Source: CAZBDV01 sp964490765
GTDB taxonomy: Bacteria; Cloacimonadota; Cloacimonadia; Cloacimonadales; JAJBBL01
Assembly (NCBI GenBank): GCA_964490765.1
Contig: CAZBDV010000031.1
Location: 1-27,486, forward strand
DNA length: 27,486 nucleotides
Direction: 5' to 3'
In this document: in pieces, positions 24,374 to 27,486 of the stretch
Layout: every line of letters begins with the position of its first letter
Position numbering within the stretch: the stretch's first letter is position 1
The notes under the pieces: generated by a model
Seen by the model: the letters and a program-made list of their open reading frames with translations, nothing else
The model's database searches: none
What the model was told of the DNA's origin: nothing
Program-made: the position numbers and the translations under genes

Positions 24374-26287
24374 CTATTTCCGGCTTTTTCTGACTGTTGC
24401 TGGTTTCTTTTTTGGCTTCAAATCGAGCTGGTTAACAAGATCTTCTGCTATCTGTTCCGGTGTCAGGCCTATAAGTTGCTTCAGTTCATCGGTGTGGCCG
24501 TGCGGGACAAATTTATCAGGAATACCATAAGAATATACCGGAATTCGGAAAGGAGAATAATGAGCAGCTACACTGCTGCCGAAACCTCCTGCCAGAGCAT
24601 TCTCTTCTATTGTTACAACCGCCTCTACACTATCTTTTAACTCATTGAGTGTCTCGATATCGAGCGGTTTGAGAAAGCGGGCATTAATCAACCAGGGCTT
24701 TAACCCCTTTGCCTGTAGAAGTTTCTCGACACCCTCTGCTATCCGGTAACCATTGCCGATACCGAGAAGAGCTAATTTCTTACCTCTCCTGACTATCTCA
24801 AATTTACCCTTCTCTATTTTTTGCTCTAATTCACCAGTATATTCTCCCTTACCTCGAGGATAGCGAATTACTACCGGTCCATCCTTATAGTCATAGGCGT
24901 ATTCTAACATTGCCTCCAGCTCTTCGGCAGAGGAGGGAGCCATAACTGTCAGATTGGGAATGAAATTCATATAAGACAGATCGAAAGCACCATGATGAGT
25001 AGCTCCATCTTCACCTACTAATCCTGCTCTATCCAGGCAGAAGACAACCGGTAACTTCTGCAGAGCGATGTCGTGAATCACCTGATCGAGCGCTCTCTGC
25101 ATAAAAGTGGAATAGACCGCTACGAATGGTTTAAAACCTTGAACTGCCAGTCCACCAGCAAAGGTGACACAGTGTTGTTCCGCAATTCCGACATCATAAA
25201 AACGATCGGGATATTCTTTTTCGAACCTTGAAAGGCCAGTCCCTTCACTCATTGCTGCTGTTATCGCTATCACATCCTTATGTTTACCTGCTAATTCAGT
25301 GATTTTATTCCCAAAAACCCTGGAATAGGAAACATCATTCTTAGCGATACTCTTACCGGTCTTCTCGTGATAGGGGCCGATACCGTGAAATTTAGTGCTG
25401 TTATCTTCCGCAAAATGACAACCCTTACCTTTACAGGTTACCATATGAACCAGCACAGGCCCAACCATATTGGTTTTCACATTATTGAGTATTTTGACCA
25501 TACGTCCAATATTATGCCCGTCGATTGGACCGACATATTTGAATCCCAGATCCTCAAAAATGATGTTCGGTACCAGAATGTTGATCAGGCTCTCTTCCAG
25601 TTTCTTGGCCCCGTAGAGGAAACTCCTCCGGATCCTGGCCGGCAGATGGCTCTCAGAAAGCTCCCAGATCTGCTTCTTTAACTGATTGTAGGATTTGCTG
25701 ACCATCATACTGGAAAGATAGTCCTGTAACCCTCCTACATTCTTGGAGATCGACATCGTATTGTCGTTAAGGACTACTATCAACTCCTTCTGCAGATGGC
25801 CGGCATGGTTCAAGGCCTCGAAAGACATACCACCGGTAAGGGCACCATCACCTATAACCGCGATCATCTTTTGCGGTTTCTTCTTCAAATCCTCCGCTAC
25901 GGTGATTCCCAGAGCGGCTGAGATCGAGGTGCTGCTATGCCCCACCCCGAAAGCATCATACTCGCTTTCGAAAATATTGTTGAATCCACTGATACCACCA
26001 AGCTGCCGCAGGGTTGGAAACTGCTCGTTCCGCCCGGTCAGGATCTTATAAGCATAAGATTGATGCCCGACATCCCAGACGATCCGGTTCTTCAGCGGAT
26101 CGAAAATCTTGAGCAGGGCTATGGCAATATCCGTTGCCCCCAGACTCGGGGCTAAATGGCCTCCTGTCCTGGCTGTGACTTCGATTATGCGCTTTCTCAC
26201 CTCGTCTGCCAGCTGCTCTAACTGGCTGAAACTTAATTTCCGTACATCGTCCGGACTCTTGATCGTATCCAGTAATTTACTCTTCAT
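24374..26287 (-). CDS. dxs: 1-deoxy-D-xylulose-5-phosphate synthase
   Basis: First enzyme of the MEP (non-mevalonate) isoprenoid pathway: joins pyruvate and glyceraldehyde 3-phosphate using thiamine diphosphate. The 637 residues are of normal length. Visible sites: GGHLAPSLG with H44, WDVGHQSYAYKILTGR with H75, the ThDP/Mg motif GDGALTGGMSFEALNHAG beginning at 146 and ending in NDN (174-176), and the glutamate that activates ThDP in DVGIAEQHCVTFAGG. The pyrimidine-binding and C-terminal transketolase domains follow. The protein ends in a short basic tail (KPKKKPATVRKSRK). The start is ATG at 26287 with only a weak, distant GGGG upstream. It heads a co-directional set dxs-mnmE-ruvB-htrA. Confidence 0.97.
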   Translation of the reverse strand: MKSKLLDTIKSPDDVRKLSFSQLEQLADEVRKRIIEVTARTGGHLAPSLGATDIAIALLKIFDPLKNRIVWDVGHQSYAYKILTGRNEQFPTLRQLGGISGFNNIFESEYDAFGVGHSSTSISAALGITVAEDLKKKPQKMIAVIGDGALTGGMSFEALNHAGHLQKELIVVLNDNTMSISKNVGGLQDYLSSMMVSKSYNQLKKQIWELSESHLPARIRRSFLYGAKKLEESLINILVPNIIFEDLGFKYVGPIDGHNIGRMVKILNNVKTNMVGPVLVHMVTCKGKGCHFAEDNSTKFHGIGPYHEKTGKSIAKNDVSYSRVFGNKITELAGKHKDVIAITAAMSEGTGLSRFEKEYPDRFYDVGIAEQHCVTFAGGLAVQGFKPFVAVYSTFMQRALDQVIHDIALQKLPVVFCLDRAGLVGEDGATHHGAFDLSYMNFIPNLTVMAPSSAEELEAMLEYAYDYKDGPVVIRYPRGKGEYTGELEQKIEKGKFEIVRRGKKLALLGIGNGYRIAEGVEKLLQAKGLKPWLINARFLKPLDIETLNELKDSVEAVVTIEENALAGGFGSSVAAHYSPFRIPVYSYGIPDKFVPHGHTDELKQLIGLTPEQIAEDLVNQLDLKPKKKPATVRKSRK

Positions 26288-26298
26288 TTTGAGTTTAT

Positions 26299-26313
26299 AA
26301 CCCCTGATTTTTT
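26299..26313 (+). promoter_or_regulatory. AACC(A/C)CTGATTTTTT motif, copy upstream of dxs
   Basis: AACCCCTGATTTTTT, written on the plus strand, lies 11 bases upstream of the dxs start codon (dxs is on the minus strand). It matches 14 of 15 bases of the copy upstream of arcC, but in the opposite orientation relative to the gene. The T-run makes part of the match low in information. Confidence 0.25.
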
Positions 26314-26528
26314 GCTACTGAGCTATTAAAACAGCGAAATTGTCAACTATAATATCACCTCGCCTCACATCACGCGTTTTTTATTCAGGGTATTTACAGT
26401 AGAAAAATTGAGCCGCACTACGGAATAAGTGTATCCGGTTAGCGAAACGATACATATTTGCAGCAGCTTTGACAGTATATGGGAGTTGAAGTCATAGATC
26501 TTCTTCTATCCGGTACTCCAGTACTTCA

Positions 26529-26678
26529 TTATACGGCAAAAGCCTCTAAAAAAATCTGTAGCATAACACTTCGTGGTATAGAGAAAACATATTGCCGGTG
26601 GGATTTGAGCTGATCCCGGAACTGTTCTCGAGTTCTATTTCCGCTGTAGGGACAAGAACTATCGCGCTTTTTATCCAG
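26529..26678 (-). pseudogene. Possible decayed fragment of an IS91-type transposase
   Basis: A 49-codon minus-strand frame between stops encodes SSCPYSGNRTREQF and then, at 26571-26600, SHRQYVFSIPR. In IS91/IS801-like transposases I recall a zinc-finger CPSC-x-x-x-R-x-x-x-F followed by V-P-H-R-Q/H-x-V-F-S-I-P-K, so both words and their order resemble that family. Downstream, in another frame interrupted by a stop, IYDFNSHILSKLLQIC recalls the next conserved stretch. There is no start codon or ribosome binding site, and the frame is broken. The similarity is short and from memory, so this may be coincidence. Confidence 0.25.
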
Positions 26679-26810
26679 TCATTCCGAACGATACCGATGT
26701 TTTATTGTCTCCCGGACAGAATCATTGTACGCTGTTCTACGCTATCAATCTCTTATATAATCTCTCGAAGCAATCTTGACCAGGGCAGATATCGTACTGA
26801 CTCGAAACTC

Positions 26811-27486
26811 CTATTTCAACAGCATCATTTTGCCTTGTTCTGTTAGCTCGCCGGCTGAGAGGCGGTAGAAATAGACCCCGCTGCTGACCGGATTACCTCT
26901 CTCGTCCCTGCCGTCCCAGGTAACCCGGTGTTCTCCCGCTTCCCGGAATTCATTTAAGAGTTCCCGGACGAACCGGCCTCTGATGTTATAGACACTCAGT
27001 CTGATCTTACCGGGTTCCGGCAGGGTAAAGGCTATTGTGGTCTCCGGGTTGAAGGGGTTGGGATAGTTCATGATCAGCAGAGACTCCGGCAGTTGCAGCA
27101 GGTAGTCATCCACACTCGTGTATTCCGGGGCATTATATTCGAAGCTGCCTATATCGATTATTGCCTCCCCATCACCCAGGCCGTCCCAGATCCGTTGATT
27201 GCCCAGCAGATCATAGGGCGGTATATTCAATCCCGTCGTATCGGGTGTTCCGGCATCTATGCTGGGTGAGAACTCCGACGGCTGGTAATAGAGTAAATCA
27301 CTCAGATCATAACTGTCATCGAACTCTCCCAGGAATTGCGGAGAAGAATCTATGATACCATCGCCCCAGTTGAATTCCGCATAATAGGGATAACCGGGTA
27401 TTACTATAGCCAATATATCCGGGTCTGTGCCCCCCTCGATCAGGGAATAAGAGATGTTGACCTGAGCCGGGGCACTGTCGTTGGGA
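26811..27486 (-). CDS. Cell-surface beta-helix protein with C-terminal FlgD-like sorting domain (5' end cut by window)
   Basis: The frame is open to the window edge (about 225 codons seen), so this is the C-terminal part of a larger protein. The TTG at 27413 is not the true start: the residues before it read NISYSLIEGGTDPDI, typical of right-handed beta-helix repeats. Then come SPSIDAGTPD, a GNQRIWDG stretch and IDIGSFEY, the pattern of 'choice-of-anchor Q' ends. After a linker, NYPNPFNPETTIAF, LSVYNIRGRFVREL, HRVTWDGRDERGNPVSSGVYFYRL and a final KMMLLK form a FlgD-Ig/type IX-type C-terminal sorting domain, which in FCB bacteria directs export across the outer membrane and surface attachment. 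Function is probably adhesion or glycan binding, but this is inferred from domain type. Confidence 0.85.
   Translation of the reverse strand, partial: PNDSAPAQVNISYSLIEGGTDPDILAIVIPGYPYYAEFNWGDGIIDSSPQFLGEFDDSYDLSDLLYYQPSEFSPSIDAGTPDTTGLNIPPYDLLGNQRIWDGLGDGEAIIDIGSFEYNAPEYTSVDDYLLQLPESLLIMNYPNPFNPETTIAFTLPEPGKIRLSVYNIRGRFVRELLNEFREAGEHRVTWDGRDERGNPVSSGVYFYRLSAGELTEQGKMMLLK

Larger units (their letters stand above)
26288..26810. other. Gene-poor stretch between dxs and the surface protein gene
   Basis: This 523-base stretch has no open frame that I accept as a functional gene. Close to dxs it holds the AACCCCTGATTTTTT motif and, on the minus strand, a TTGACA (complement of 26341-26346) followed by TTTAAT at only ten bases, so no convincing promoter. 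Its middle holds a broken minus-strand frame with transposase-like words (see separate entry). The longest plus-strand frame (26592-26846) runs into the surface protein gene on the other strand, has no ribosome binding site, and looks like chance. Confidence 0.5.

Noticed and set aside
26591..26640. A possible tRNA-like 3' half on the minus strand (GGGAT...CTCAAATCCCACCGGCA)
   Set aside because: The stem has an eight-base loop instead of seven, no matching acceptor strand is found about 70 bases upstream, and no D-arm or anticodon arm can be folded.
26592..26846. An 84-codon plus-strand open frame in the dxs/surface-protein gap
   Set aside because: No ribosome binding site; it runs antisense into the 3' end of the surface protein gene, and its amino acid make-up looks like translated non-coding DNA.
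1..27486. CRISPR arrays, prophage genes, toxin-antitoxin pairs or defence systems
   Set aside because: I looked for regularly spaced repeats, paired small genes and known defence motifs and saw none; the window is mostly housekeeping.

Overview
The window is a densely coded bacterial chromosome segment of about 27.5 kb, mostly housekeeping genes. No tRNA, rRNA, CRISPR array, prophage or intact insertion sequence is visible. The best guess for the host is an uncultured Cloacimonadota or related FCB-group lineage. Three things point there: the last gene ends in a FlgD-like/type IX-style C-terminal sorting domain preceded by a 'choice-of-anchor Q' beta-helix end; several lipoproteins of FCB type occur; and a bacterial COG2403-type (cyclic-diphosphoglycerate-synthetase-like) GTPase is present. 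Codon use is rich in AGA/AGG and ATA. This placement is inference and has not been tested by a search.

Layout. (1) Positions 1-4189, plus strand: the F1 part of an F-type ATP synthase operon, atpA (5' end cut by the window), atpG, atpD and atpC. (2) Positions 4235-14952, minus strand: one long co-directional run read from right to left as rimP, nusA, ylxR, ylxQ, infB, rbfA, nrnA, truB, ribF, a multi-spanning membrane protein, radA and a 64-residue protein of unknown function. This is the widespread nusA-infB translation/ribosome-maturation operon extended by radA. Several stop/start overlaps (nusA/ylxR, truB/ribF, membrane protein/radA) argue for translational coupling. A perfect 26-bp palindrome lies just upstream of rimP, at the head of the run. 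(3) Positions 15239-17632, plus strand: a COG2403-type P-loop GTPase followed, after an intrinsic terminator, by carbamate kinase. This is the least understood metabolic pair in the window. (4) Positions 17835-20430: a small accessory patch of three exported proteins (a secreted C39/BtrH_N-like protein, a TPR/Sel1-like lipoprotein, and an orphan lipoprotein) in alternating orientation. (5) Positions 20479-26287, minus strand: an HtrA/DegP-type protease, ruvB, mnmE and dxs. (6) Positions 26288-27486: a 523-base gene-poor stretch with a possible remnant of a transposase, then the 3' end of a large cell-surface beta-helix protein.

How the genes work together: block 2 covers transcription antitermination/termination (NusA), 30S maturation (RimP, RbfA), initiation (IF2), tRNA pseudouridylation (TruB), nano-RNA/pAp turnover (NrnA), flavin cofactor synthesis (RibF) and recombination (RadA). 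Block 5 adds envelope protein quality control, Holliday junction migration, tRNA wobble modification and the entry step of the MEP isoprenoid pathway. The most interesting items are the GTPase/carbamate kinase pair, the rimP palindrome and its related intergenic motifs, the altered KH1 loop of NusA, and the orphan small, membrane and exported proteins.
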